A stretch of DNA of 64,000 nt from Janibacter indicus (GCF_900176385.1 NZ_FWXN01000010.1:62001-126000); one strand, 5' to 3'. Shown: positions 44,386-53,007, counted from the stretch's first letter. The notes: generated by a model not told the origin, from the letters alone. Numbers and translations are program-made.

Positions 44386-45619
44386 GTGCCACTGACGGCG
44401 CAGCATGCCTCGACCGGCGTGCTCGACGCAACCGTTGATCCGCTCGGCGAAGGGGTGCCCTGGGAGGCGATCCACCGGGCGCGGCCTCGCGCGCCCCTGA
44501 CCTGCCGCGAGTGCGGGCATGGGCTTCACGCCAAGGTCTCGCCCAAGGGCCTGCGGTTCTTCGCCCACGACCGTGCCGCGCCGACCTGCTCCCTGGTGGG
44601 CGAGACGATGGCCCACCGGCTGCTCAAACTGCAGCTGGCCTCAGCCATTCGCGATACCGGCTGGTACGCCGAGCTCGAGGTCGCCGGGGACGGCTGGCGG
44701 GCCGACGTGCTCGCGACCAGCCCCGACGGCGCCCGGCGGATGGCTTGGGAGGCTCAGCTGGCGCAGATCACCGTCGACGAGCTGCGCGAGCGCACCGCTC
44801 GGATGGAGGCTTCCGGCGTGCCGGTGTGCTGGGTCACCGACCGCGAGCGGCCGTGGATCGGAGCGGTCCCCGCCATCCGGCTGTCCCTGGCCGACGAGTC
44901 CGGGCCGCCTGTGGCTGTGGATGCCAAGGTCGTCGACGGGACCGGGGTATTCCGCGAGGCGTGGTGTCCGCGCCGGCGCTGCGAGAACGACGGCGGTGCC
45001 CCCGGTCCTTGTCCGGGGCACGGCTGGTGGCGCCCGGTTGAGCCGGACGTGGACCTCAGCGTGTTCGTCGCCGGCGTGCTGGCGGGCACGATCAGAGCGC
45101 ACCGGACCCCTAGGTACAGCAGGTTCTTCCTGGAGTCCGCACGGATCGTGTGGACCACCCGGCCTCACGTGATCACCGAGCGCGCCCCAGCTGGAAGCCA
45201 GCGAGCGCCGCCGTGAACACGACGACCTGGCGACCGCGGAGCACGAGCGCCACCTGGCCGCGATCGCGGCCAAGCTCGCCCGCCAGCAGGCACTCACGCC
45301 GCCGGCCGTCGAGCTCGTCGGCCGAGAGGCGCGCGGCTACGTCGGCGTGCGAGACGCGACGCCAGAGTGGGCGATGGGCGTGCCCCTGTTCGTCCACGAC
45401 ATGCCGCAGGGCGTGATCAGCCCGGTGCTCAGCAGGATCTCGACCGAGGTGCGTGCGCGGCTCATGGGCCTGCCCCTGTTCGTCGCCACTGAGGCGGAGC
45501 GGCGGGCCCTTGCACGGGCATGCGGCCCCGAGCAGCGGATCGTGCTGCTCGAGGTCGAGATCCCGGACCAGCCGCGCCCGCCGACGGCGATCTACAGGAG
45601 GGCCGGGCGGGTGCGGTAG
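44386..45619 (+). pseudogene. CoiA-like competence protein with one-base frameshift
   Basis: Frame 1 from GTG 44386 gives LTCRECGHGLHAKVSPKGLR, FFAHDRAAPTCSLVGETMAH, and WYAELEVAGDGWRADVLATS, the CoiA zinc/nuclease-like pattern (Cys pair, His, E...D). It ends at 45216 after ERAPAGSQRAPP. Deleting one C from the CCCC run at 45185-45188 makes the frame read ERAQLEASERRREHDDLATA and continue to 45619 (a coil, then WAMGVPLFVHDM and LEVEIPDQPRPP). So a single-base insertion, real or a sequencing error, splits what looks like one 410-residue protein. Confidence 0.65.
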
Positions 45620-46276
45620 ACCTGCACCTGGTCGCGCAGCTCGTTGCTAGCGATCGCCAGCCCCGCGTACGCCGCGGCCGCGGCCGCCAGATTGAACGAC
45701 GACGCCGGCGTGCAGACGACGTCTGAGGCGCTCAACGACCCCGCCTCCAACCGGTCGGCGAAGGTGTCCGCAGCCGCGGCTGCGTCAGCTGCGTGCTGGG
45801 AGATCTCTGACGGAACCGGCTTGCCCGTGCCGGAGACGAAGGCCTCCCAGACGAACAGCTCGGCCTCGCCAGCCAGCCAGGGCTCGGGCCTGGTCGTGCA
45901 GCGCAGCCCGGGGATTCCGGAGCCAACCCGCTCGAGCACCCACGCCATCTGCACCAGCCCCGTGGCCAGGGCGCCGCTGCCGGCGCCGGCCGACCAGGGC
46001 CTTCGAGCGTCCGTCGACGGTCTCGCCCTGGCGCGCCTGCCCCAGCGTCCTCCAGCCGTCGACGGGGCCGACCGGACTGACAGGGACCATCAGGGGAGCC
46101 TCGAACCCGAGCGCCACCGGCACACCGGCGTCGAGCGCCTCGAGGACCGCGAGCGCCGCCCCCTCAGGGTGGCTGCCACCCTCACCGACTGGCCGCCTTC
46201 CGGGAAGGTCGAGGGCGCCCCAGGCGAAGTTGGAGCGGACTGAGCCGACGTCGACTGCGACCACGCGTGTCTCCAT
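45592..46276 (-). pseudogene. DUF429-like (RNase H-fold) protein with one-base frameshift
   Basis: From ATG 46276 the protein starts METRVVAVDVGSVRSNFAWG and continues GVPVALGFEAPLMVPVSPV, GWRTLGQARQGETVDGRS, an RNase H-like predicted nuclease pattern. Near 46,005 the frame breaks: removal of one A from CTCGAAGGCC restores RPWSAGAGSGALATGLVQMA, then WVLERV down to the stop at 45592. The 3' ends of this gene and the CoiA-like gene overlap by 28 bp. Two one-base breaks within 0.8 kb suggest sequence errors or recent decay. Confidence 0.6.
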
Positions 46277-46328
46277 CAGCGCATCATCCACGACCGACGT
46301 GGTCGGTGCTCACGGCCAGGGGCTGAGG

Positions 46329-47120
46329 TCACTGGGAGAGGTTGACCCGGTAGACGGTGGGGTCGGCGGCCGCGGTGACAGACTCGCGCTCGAACTCGAG
46401 GAGCGTCGGATCGGTGAGCGCGTTGGTCACCACGGCCAAGAGCCAGTCGGGATCGGTCCCGGCGCTGCGCAGCTCGTTGCGGGTGAGCAGGATCGAGGGC
46501 AGCGAGCTCGAGACGCCCTTGACCTCGAGGTGGCGCGCCTGGCCGTCGCGCTCCGCGGTCAGGTCCCAGCCGCACTTGAGGTGTGCGACGCGGGTGACTG
46601 TCCAACCGGCCGCTTCGTAGTGGCGCTGGACCACCGCCTCGGCGGCCAGCTCGACCTTGCGGTTCGTGACTGCATCTCCGAAGCCGGCTCCCCAGGACCC
46701 GACGGCGATCGTGCTCGAGGTTTCGCGTGGGTCGCCGGGATGGACTGGGGTCTCGATCGGACCGCTGTACTCGCGAACGAGCACTGGCACCGACCGTGGG
46801 TGCGTCCGGTAGCCCAGGCCGCGCTCCGTGAGGACCTTGACCAGGTCAGTGCGGAGCGGGATGAGCCGTTCGCGGGTCTCCTTGCCGATCTTGAGCAGCT
46901 CGGCCCACAAGGTCATGATGTTGCCGGGGGAGCGATGCCATTCGTCGTCGTGGGGCGCTGCGGTGTCCCACAGGTAGGCGTGGAGGAGCGTGACGAGTTC
47001 TTCCTGCTCCTCGGGGCGGTAGAGCTTGAGCGGCACCCGGGCGCGGCCGAGCTCGTCGGCTCGGCTCAGTCCGGCCCGGATGAGGTCAACGAGGCGGCCG
47101 TTGGAGTCGTGCGAGCTCAC
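46329..47120 (-). CDS. DUF3883 domain protein
   Basis: 263 residues from ATG 47120. The C-terminal part is a DUF3883 domain: NRKVELAAEAVVQRHYEAAG then WTVTRVAHLKCGWDLTAERD and RHLEVKGVSS, ILLTRNEL, with the D...ExK pattern of the PD-(D/E)xK fold. DUF3883 is frequent in defence proteins and helicase partners. The N-terminal half is helical. It overlaps the upstream hypothetical gene (ATGA-like). Confidence 0.78.
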   Translation of the reverse strand: MSSHDSNGRLVDLIRAGLSRADELGRARVPLKLYRPEEQEELVTLLHAYLWDTAAPHDDEWHRSPGNIMTLWAELLKIGKETRERLIPLRTDLVKVLTERGLGYRTHPRSVPVLVREYSGPIETPVHPGDPRETSSTIAVGSWGAGFGDAVTNRKVELAAEAVVQRHYEAAGWTVTRVAHLKCGWDLTAERDGQARHLEVKGVSSSLPSILLTRNELRSAGTDPDWLLAVVTNALTDPTLLEFERESVTAAADPTVYRVNLSQ

Positions 47121-47434
47121 GGGCGATCGCTCGACGAGCCTTGTGGGTACTCGACGCCGAAGTGGTCTGCGATGAGGCCGGTCGTCTCACAGCCCCAGGT
47201 CGAGCGGCGATCCATGGGGTCCGGGTCGTCATCGAGTGAGTCGCAAACGCCCGTGCCGGCACCGCAGTCGCGGTGCAGCGCCAGGAGTTTGCGGGCGAGC
47301 GGGTCGTTGATCGTGTTGAGGCGACGCATCGCGTCCACCCACCGAGAGACTGGCGCGGGCGAGTCGTCGACCTCGTGCGCGACGTCCATGTGCCAGGCCG
47401 CGCTGGCCTCCTCGTCGTACTCGTAGCGGGTCAT
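47117..47434 (-). CDS. hypothetical protein
   Basis: 105 residues, acidic (MTRYEYDEEASAAWHMDVAH then EVDDSPAPVSRWVDAMRRLN; CDSLDDDPDPMDRRSTWGCE). Not recognised. It is packed between two genes with overlaps on both ends, which supports it as real and co-expressed with the DUF3883 gene. Confidence 0.55.
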   Translation of the reverse strand: MTRYEYDEEASAAWHMDVAHEVDDSPAPVSRWVDAMRRLNTINDPLARKLLALHRDCGAGTGVCDSLDDDPDPMDRRSTWGCETTGLIADHFGVEYPQGSSSDRP

Positions 47435-47688
47435 CAGCGCATCCCGAAGTACGAGGTGATCCGGTCGACCTGCTTCTGGTCCAGCAGAGCCGGTCGACAG
47501 GCCCCGTAGGCGTTGGTCAGGTCGATGACGAGCTGGCGGGTCTGGTCGAGGCTGAGGTCGATGGTGACCGTCTCGCCGTCGGTGCTGGTGACTTTGAGGT
47601 CGACGCGCTGGACGTCCTCATCGACGTAGCGGGCATGAGCCCCGATCTTCTTGGCCCTGATGGCCTCACCGCGCTTGAAGAGTCCCAC
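47434..47688 (-). CDS. hypothetical protein
   Basis: 84 residues (MGLFKRGEAIRAKKIGAHAR then YVDEDVQRVDLKVTSTDGET), a basic N-terminus followed by a small beta-rich segment and VTIDLSLDQTRQLVIDLTNA. Not recognised. First gene of a four-gene minus-strand run through DUF3883. Confidence 0.55.
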   Translation of the reverse strand: MGLFKRGEAIRAKKIGAHARYVDEDVQRVDLKVTSTDGETVTIDLSLDQTRQLVIDLTNAYGACRPALLDQKQVDRITSYFGMR

Positions 47689-47751
47689 GGGTTAATCGTG
47701 GCACGCCGACCCCTTGCGCAGGGGTGGAACGGCTTGTGCCAGCTGGGCTGC

Positions 47752-48474
47752 TCAGTGGGTCGACCAGCGGAGGCCGAGGATCCGGAGAGCCTCTTGGACG
47801 TCTGAGTGCTCAGGGGAGAGCGCGTGGTGCTCGATCGCGTCGAGGGTCCGGCTGATCGCGGGGTCCTCGGCTCGCTCGAAGATGGCCCAGAGGGCGAGGT
47901 CGTCACCGTGCCTGGAGGCGAAGGTGACGCCGTCGAGCTCAGTGCTGGCGTGCAGGTAGGTGGCCACAGACTGGGTGAGTGCCCTCGGGCGCCCGTCCTT
48001 GAGCGCCGCAGCGTCGAAGTCGTGCAGGTTCAGCATGTGAGCGAGGGCGACGAACTGCGGCCGCAGCGCGGCGATGGACTCGGCCGCCGTGACGGCACAG
48101 AAGCGGCCGGTCAGTGTCGCACTCGCCGCTGAACGAGGCTCCAGCCACGAGTAGGAGATCTCGCCGGCCCGCGCGGTCGGATACACCGCCCCGTCTTCGT
48201 CGTCCTCCACGATGTCGTCCAGCTCGAGCGCGAGCGTCGGGTCCGGCCTGAAGCCGGCGAGTACCTCGAGCAGGCAGGCCAGAAGCGTGGAGCCGGCATA
48301 GATGGTGCGGAAGTTGCCCTGCCGGTCGTCCCAGCGACCGTGGAACCGGCCGTCGGCGCCGGCCCACTCCCAACCCGACCACGCCCAGGGCTCCGGCTTG
48401 AAGCCGACCCGCCAGACCTCCTCGGCCGCGTCGACGACGACCAGCTGGGGCGCCTCAGCCACCGGCGACGTCAT
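47752..48474 (-). CDS. RES-domain toxin (NAD+ phosphorylase family)
   Basis: 240 residues. VWRVGFKPEPW, then GRFHGRWDDRQGNFRTIYAG and STLLACLLEVLAGFRP are the RES landmarks, with catalytic Arg, Tyr and Glu. A later segment (GVTFASRHGDDLALWAIFER) has the conserved Ser/Arg of the same pocket. RES toxins such as MbcT deplete NAD+. ATG 48474 overlaps the antitoxin stop, the standard layout. On this island the pair would stabilise the element after integration or excision. Confidence 0.9.
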   Translation of the reverse strand: MTSPVAEAPQLVVVDAAEEVWRVGFKPEPWAWSGWEWAGADGRFHGRWDDRQGNFRTIYAGSTLLACLLEVLAGFRPDPTLALELDDIVEDDEDGAVYPTARAGEISYSWLEPRSAASATLTGRFCAVTAAESIAALRPQFVALAHMLNLHDFDAAALKDGRPRALTQSVATYLHASTELDGVTFASRHGDDLALWAIFERAEDPAISRTLDAIEHHALSPEHSDVQEALRILGLRWSTH

Positions 48475-48872
48475 CCGGCAGCGGCGAACGCGCGCGCGGC
48501 TGCCAGGACGCTGGGGCCGACCTGCTCGAGGTCGCCTTCACGCAGCAGCCGTGCCGGCGCGACGTCGTCGAGCCGCGGGTTCATGCCCTGGAACCATGCC
48601 TGGACGACCGCGGCCGAGTCCTTGCCGCGCAGCAGTGCTGCGATCCGGTAGGCCATCCGCAGTCGGTTGACCACGTCGGTCGACGGCGTGCGCGCGTCGC
48701 CGGCGTCGGCCCACTGCCGCACCGCCCGGGTCTCCTGGACCGAGCCCAGGTAGGCAACCAGCTTGGCGCCGAGCAGGTCACGCAGCCGCTCGACGAGTTC
48801 CGGCGTGGCCAGCCGCACCGACTCTTCGTAGGCGCGCAGGTCGCCGCGGGCGATGGTCGACTGAGTGCTCAT
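48471..48872 (-). CDS. Xre/MbcA/ParS-type antitoxin
   Basis: 133 residues with LATPELVERLRDLLGAKLVA then YLGSVQETRAVRQWADAGDA and VVNRLRMAYRIAALLRG. This is the helical DNA-binding and dimerisation region of the RES partner antitoxins, and the C-terminus MNPRLDDVAPARLLREGDLE resembles the toxin-neutralising MbcA-type domain. It is the first gene of the operon and lies 70 bp from the right dif-like site. Confidence 0.88.
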   Translation of the reverse strand: MSTQSTIARGDLRAYEESVRLATPELVERLRDLLGAKLVAYLGSVQETRAVRQWADAGDARTPSTDVVNRLRMAYRIAALLRGKDSAAVVQAWFQGMNPRLDDVAPARLLREGDLEQVGPSVLAAARAFAAAG

Positions 48873-48898
48873 ACCTGCAGTGTGCCACGCGCCGCAGT

Positions 48899-48945
48899 CG
48901 AATCCAATACCTAATCCCGCATCGAATCACACCTTAAATCACACC
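48899..48945 (-). repeat. AATC-rich direct repeats in the antitoxin promoter next to dif
   Basis: TCGAATC occurs twice (about 48,898 and 48,921) and AATCACACC twice (about 48,925 and 48,938), an AT-rich stretch in very GC-rich sequence. It lies between the antitoxin start and the right dif-like site. It may be the antitoxin operator or accessory DNA for Xer recombination. Confidence 0.5.
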
Positions 48946-48970
48946 GCCGATAACATAGATTATGTCAGTT
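48943..48970 (+). other. dif-like Xer recombination site, right
   Basis: Left arm ACCGCCGATAA (48943-48953), centre CATAGA (48954-48959), right arm TTATGTCAGTT (48960-48970). Same orientation as the left site. CGCCGATAA and TTATGTCAG are identical between the two, but the 6-bp centre differs and departs from the dif consensus, as expected for a site brought in by an element. The last base overlaps the stop codon of the FUSC gene. Confidence 0.8.
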
Positions 48971-50043
48971 CAGTCGGAGCTGCTCGAGTGGCCCTGGCCC
49001 CCACGACAGTCAGCGCCCAGCTCGTGCCGGATGCGCCGCAGGTCCTCCATGAGCGAACCCACGAGCACCCACCGCATCCCCTGCGGTGCACTCGTGTCGA
49101 GCGGCTCGGTCAGCGCGGGCTGGGTGTCGTCCAGCGCGTCCGGCGACGTCAGCGGCACGGCCAGGCGCAGCTTCAGCCGGGTGTCGTGCGCCGCCCGCCG
49201 CAGCTCCTCGGAGATGCCGACGACCAGGGGTTCCTCCCGGACGCCCTCGTCGTAGTGGTCGACGTAGGCCCGGGTCATCCCCCGCACCTGGGTACCGACC
49301 TTGTTGAGCATGTCGAGCGTGTCGCGCAGCGCCCCGAGCTCTCCGCGGTAGCGAGCGGCGCGCGGGTTGAGCAGCAGCGAGTCCTCCGCCGCGTCGATGG
49401 CCTCCGTCGCCTCGTCGCGAAGGGGGTGCAGCCGCCGGGCGTCGTGGAGCAGCAGCAGGCGGCCGGGTCGGGTCTTGCGGGAGACGAGCGCATCGGCCAG
49501 GCGTTCGAGGGCTTCTGCCGTCTCCTCCCCCAGCAGGTCGAGCGCCGTACGAGCCGGCGCCAGGGCGACGGGCGGGACGAGAGCCAAGTGCACGACGATG
49601 CCGATGACGGCGCCGATCATCGTCTCGACGATGCGGATCGTGGCGTAGTCCGGTGTCGATGCTCCGAGGGTGAGCACGAGCAGTGCGGTGATCGCGATCT
49701 GGATCCCCGATCCGCTCGTCAGCCGCAGCGCCCACGACAGCACGAGTGCCGCGCTCACCGCGAGCAGCACCACCCACGACGACGTCCCGAGCACGACCCC
49801 CATGCCGGTCGCCAGGAAGACCCCGGCCACCACGCCGACGCTGCGCTCGACCCCCTTCGTCAGGGACTGGTTGAGACTCGGCTGGACGACGAGCATCGCG
49901 GCGATCGCGCCGAAGACCGGCGGCGGACCGTCGGTGATCAGCAGGTCGCAGACGATCCAGGCGACGATGGTCGCCAGGGCGGTCTTGGCGACCTGCAGGA
50001 GTGGGTCGCGTGCGGAGGCGCGCACGGCCGCGGTCAGGCGCAT
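48970..50043 (-). CDS. FUSC family (aromatic acid exporter-type) membrane protein
   Basis: 357 residues. N-terminal half with six transmembrane helices (LLQVAKTALATIVAWIVCDL, MLVVQPSLNQSLTKGVERSV, ALLVLTLGASTPDYATIRIV), C-terminal half cytoplasmic and helical. Fits the FUSC/ArAE fold, involved in export of aromatic acids or metabolites. Stop TGA at 48970-48972 touches the dif-like site, so the last residues (HSSSSD) may have been altered by integration. Confidence 0.82.
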   Translation of the reverse strand: MRLTAAVRASARDPLLQVAKTALATIVAWIVCDLLITDGPPPVFGAIAAMLVVQPSLNQSLTKGVERSVGVVAGVFLATGMGVVLGTSSWVVLLAVSAALVLSWALRLTSGSGIQIAITALLVLTLGASTPDYATIRIVETMIGAVIGIVVHLALVPPVALAPARTALDLLGEETAEALERLADALVSRKTRPGRLLLLHDARRLHPLRDEATEAIDAAEDSLLLNPRAARYRGELGALRDTLDMLNKVGTQVRGMTRAYVDHYDEGVREEPLVVGISEELRRAAHDTRLKLRLAVPLTSPDALDDTQPALTEPLDTSAPQGMRWVLVGSLMEDLRRIRHELGADCRGGQGHSSSSD

Positions 50044-50070
50044 GGCCTCACCGTAGGCGGTCGGTGCGGG

Positions 50071-50457
50071 TCATCCGCGCTTGGCCACGAGCTCGACGAG
50101 AGCGCCGGCCGGGTCCAGCACCACGGCATTGCGGTTGTCGTTGCCGGTGTCGTGCGGCTCGGTGTGGCCGACGACGCCTCGGGACGTGAGGTCCCGGTAG
50201 GTCGCGTCGACGTCGTCCACCCAGAAGACGAGGTTCATCGCCGGGCTGCCGACCTGTGCCTCGAGACCGTGCACCCGTCGTGCCGCCTCGGCGCTGCTGA
50301 TCGCGAGGACGAAGCCGCCCGCGGCGAGCTCCACGTGCTCGGGCACGCCCTCGGTCGGTGTGCGGAAGGTCTCCGTGAGCCCCAGGCGCCCGACGTAGAA
50401 CTCGAGCGCCTCGAGGACGTCGTGGGTGAAGACGTTGACGAGGCCCGAGGTGATCAC
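50071..50457 (-). CDS. VOC (glyoxalase/bleomycin resistance) family protein
   Basis: 128 residues; the beta-alpha-beta-beta-beta repeats are visible: VFTHDVLEALEFYVGRLGL, PEHVELAAGGFVLAIS, NLVFWVDDVDATYRDLTSRG, NAVVLDPAGALVELVAKRG. VOC proteins bind a metal or sequester a small molecule; the substrate is unknown. It is 27 bp upstream of the FUSC gene on the same strand, possibly co-expressed. Confidence 0.85.
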   Translation of the reverse strand: MITSGLVNVFTHDVLEALEFYVGRLGLTETFRTPTEGVPEHVELAAGGFVLAISSAEAARRVHGLEAQVGSPAMNLVFWVDDVDATYRDLTSRGVVGHTEPHDTGNDNRNAVVLDPAGALVELVAKRG

Positions 50458-50482
50458 GAGTTCACGCTAGCGCCGCGCGCGC

Positions 50483-50760
50483 TCAGCGCGTCGTCGGGGC
50501 GATGGAGAACTCGTTGCCCTCGGGACCGGCGAGCACGACGCACCCCTCCTCCGGGAGCTGCCCGACGTCGACATGCGAGGCGCCCAGCACCAGTGCCCGC
50601 GCCACGGTCGAGTCCTGTTCTGCCGCAGTCGCTCTCGTGAGATCGAAGTGGGCTCTGCCCAGGCCTCGACGCACGTCGGACCGTCGACGGAAGTGGATGG
50701 GGAGGTCCCTCGGGTCGTCCGGGACAACGGACTGTCGGTTGCCTACTCGAGCCCGGCAAG
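50483..50760 (-). pseudogene. VOC family protein, C-terminal remnant
   Basis: The frame reads VGNRQSVVPDDPRDLPIHFR, then GLGRAHFDLTRATAAEQDST, LGASHVDVGQLPEEGCVVLA and GPEGNEFSIAPTTR, the second half of a glyoxalase-like protein. The upstream half is missing and overlaps the end of the Lrp gene, so it has no start of its own apart from internal GTGs. A broken relative of a two-domain VOC protein. Confidence 0.65.
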
Positions 50761-51222
50761 TCCCCCGGGATCGATCTCGAGGTCGTGCAGCACCATCCGG
50801 GACCTGATCGCCACGACGCCGTGGTCGGCGCGCAGGCGGTCGACGATCGACTCGAACTCCTCGGCGTCCCGGCAGGCCAGGCGCAGCTCGTAGTCGTAGT
50901 CGCCGGTCAGGCGCGACCCCGCGACGATCTGCGGGATGGCCGACAGGCTGGCGGCGAAGTCGCGCCGCACCGTCGACTCCCTCAGGCGCACCTCGCTGAC
51001 CATGGTCAGCGGCCGCCCCAGCGCAGAGGCGTCGACCTCCGCCCGGTAGCCGCGGATCACGCCCGACGAGCGCAGCTGCCGCACGCGCTCGGCGACCGAG
51101 CTCGCCGACAGACGCACCTCGCGGGAGAGCTCCTGGTAGGTCGCGCGTCCGTCGCGCACGAGATGCCCGAGGATCTTTCGATCGAGGCGATCAAGACTAC
51201 TCACCGTGACATCATCGCCCAT
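50743..51222 (-). CDS. Lrp/AsnC family transcriptional regulator
   Basis: 159 residues. N-terminal HTH (LDRLDRKILGHLVRDGRATY then QELSREVRLSASSVAERVRQ) and C-terminal RAM/AsnC ligand domain (TGDYDYELRLACRDAEEFES, then IVDRLRADHGVVAIRSRMVL). It is divergent from a membrane protein gene that it may control, since Lrp proteins often regulate amino acid export genes next door. Confidence 0.9.
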   Translation of the reverse strand: MGDDVTVSSLDRLDRKILGHLVRDGRATYQELSREVRLSASSVAERVRQLRSSGVIRGYRAEVDASALGRPLTMVSEVRLRESTVRRDFAASLSAIPQIVAGSRLTGDYDYELRLACRDAEEFESIVDRLRADHGVVAIRSRMVLHDLEIDPGGLAGLE

Positions 51223-51316
51223 CCTTGGATCTCGCCGCGATCATCATGGATGAATCGTCGTCAGCGTGCTGCAATCCGTGCCATCCTCGGTCACCCCGGG
51301 ACGAGGGTGGTGTCAC

Positions 51317-52084
51317 GTGGAAACCATCGCGCTCCGTCTGCTTCTCCCGCCCCTCGTCATCGCCGTCGCGAGCCTCGCGCAAGGCCGGCTCGGTGATCGC
51401 CTCGGGGGCCTCGTCGTCGGGCTCCCCCTCACCTCCGGCACCTTCCTGTGCCTGCTCCACCTGTCGCACGGTCCGGAGGCACTCGCCCACGGCGCCCTCG
51501 GCATGCTCGGGGGCCAGGTCGCGGTCGTCGCCATGTGCGTCACCTTTGCGACCGCGGCCCCACGCCACTCCCCCGCCATCGCCCTCGCCATGGCCCTCGT
51601 CGCCTGGGTCGTCGGCATCGCCCTCGTGCGCACGTTCACGCAGGGAGTCCTCGTGACGGCCGCACTCCACGCGCTCGTGGCCCTGGCAGCGCTGGCCTGG
51701 TGGCCTCGTGCCGAGGCGGTCGCGATGGCCCGGCCCGGGCGGAGTGCACGGCACGACCTCGTCGTCCGCGTCGCGATCGGCTCCGCTCTCGTCATCGCGC
51801 TGACCGCGGCCGTCGAGACCCTGGGCTCGGGTCTCGCCGGGACGCTGGCGGCGGCCCCCCTCGTCGCGCTCGTGCTCTCGCCGTCCACCCACGCGCAGCG
51901 CGGGGCGCAGGCCGTGCAGGACCTCCTGGGCGGGGTGGTCCGGGGCTCGCTCGGGGCGGCCGCCTTCGGTCTCGTCGTGGCCTGCACCGCTGGCCATCTC
52001 GGGGGGCTGGCCCTCGTCGTGGCGACAGCGGTCTGTCTCGCCACGGTCGCGCTCGTCGGTCGTGTCGATAGCCTGCGGCCATGA
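51317..52084 (+). CDS. membrane protein of about eight helices
   Basis: 255 residues from GTG 51317 (METIALRLLLPPLVIAVASL); a start at 51266 is also in frame. Hydrophobic helices fill the protein (GLVVGLPLTSGTFLCLLHLS, ALAMALVAWVVGIALVRTFT, AFGLVVACTAGHLGGLALVV). It has no recognised motif but fits small permease-like proteins of unknown substrate. Divergent Lrp and ATGA overlap with the reductase gene suggest a regulated operon. Confidence 0.65.
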   Translation: METIALRLLLPPLVIAVASLAQGRLGDRLGGLVVGLPLTSGTFLCLLHLSHGPEALAHGALGMLGGQVAVVAMCVTFATAAPRHSPAIALAMALVAWVVGIALVRTFTQGVLVTAALHALVALAALAWWPRAEAVAMARPGRSARHDLVVRVAIGSALVIALTAAVETLGSGLAGTLAAAPLVALVLSPSTHAQRGAQAVQDLLGGVVRGSLGAAAFGLVVACTAGHLGGLALVVATAVCLATVALVGRVDSLRP

Positions 52085-52995
52085 GCCAGCCCGTCGAGTC
52101 CGTCGCAGTCGTCGGTGCAGGAGCCATGGGGGCCATGTACGCGGCCCACTTCGTCGACGGGGGTCTGCGCACCTCACTCGTCGCCTCGGGCGAGCGGGCC
52201 CGACGACTGCGGGCCGACGGCCTGTCCGTCAACGGCGCTCCCCTGCCGGCCGGCGTGCTCGACCCCGGCGCCGATCCTTCCAAGCCGGTCGACCTCGTGC
52301 TCGTGGCGGTCAAGCACCACGACCTGCCGGCCGCGATGGCCGACGTCGCCCCCTTCGTCGGCACGGAGACGACCCTCGTGTCCGTGCTCAACGGGCTGGA
52401 CAGCGAGGAGGTCATCGCCGAGCGGTTCGGGCCGCAGGGCGTGCTGCTGTGCATCGCCCTCGGCATGGCGGCAGGCCGCGAAGGGCGTGAGGTCACCTAC
52501 CTTTCCCCCGGCCAGCTGACCCTCGGCACGGCCCCCGGCCTCGCGGACCCGAGCCGCGTGCATCGGGTCGCCGAGGCCCTCGACCGCGCAGGTCTGCGCT
52601 GGGAGACGCCGCAGGACATGTGCCACGAGATGTGGTGGAAGTTCATGGTCAACACCTGCATCAACCAGGCCTCCGCGGTGCTGCGCAGGCCCTACGCGGA
52701 CTTCACCGTCGAGAGTCCGGCCCGCTCGCTCATGCTCGCGCTGCGCGACGAGGTCATCGCCGTCTCCGGGCCCGAGGGGGTGCCGCTGGGCGAGGCCGAC
52801 TGCGAGCGGTGGGAGCAGGTGCTCGCCGGGCTGCCCGGCGAGGGGCGCACGTCGATGCTCCAGGACGTCCTCGCCGGGCGACCCACCGAGGTGGCCCTCT
52901 TCGCAGATCGCGTCGTCGAGCTCGGCAGGCGGCACGGGGTGCCCACGCCGCACAACCAGACGATCTCCCGGATCCTGCACGACTCGACGGCCTGA
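52081..52995 (+). CDS. ketopantoate reductase family protein (PanE/ApbA)
   Basis: 304 residues. NADP-binding motif VAVVGAGAMGAMYAAHFVDG, then LVAVKHHDLPAAMADVAPFV, VLNGLDSEEVIAERFGPQGV and the catalytic helical domain MCHEMWWKFMVNTCINQASA (K then N-T-x-x-N), with RTSMLQDVLAGRPTEVALFA late. It reduces 2-dehydropantoate to pantoate in CoA synthesis or a related keto acid; with no other pan genes near, the exact role is open. Confidence 0.88.
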   Translation: MSQPVESVAVVGAGAMGAMYAAHFVDGGLRTSLVASGERARRLRADGLSVNGAPLPAGVLDPGADPSKPVDLVLVAVKHHDLPAAMADVAPFVGTETTLVSVLNGLDSEEVIAERFGPQGVLLCIALGMAAGREGREVTYLSPGQLTLGTAPGLADPSRVHRVAEALDRAGLRWETPQDMCHEMWWKFMVNTCINQASAVLRRPYADFTVESPARSLMLALRDEVIAVSGPEGVPLGEADCERWEQVLAGLPGEGRTSMLQDVLAGRPTEVALFADRVVELGRRHGVPTPHNQTISRILHDSTA

Positions 52996-53007
52996 GACCC
53001 TGAGGTC

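Noticed and set aside
34795-48872. An integrated conjugative element with its own transfer machinery.
   Set aside because: No relaxase, coupling protein, T4SS ATPase or TraB-type FtsK protein was found; only DNA-processing and hypothetical genes are present.
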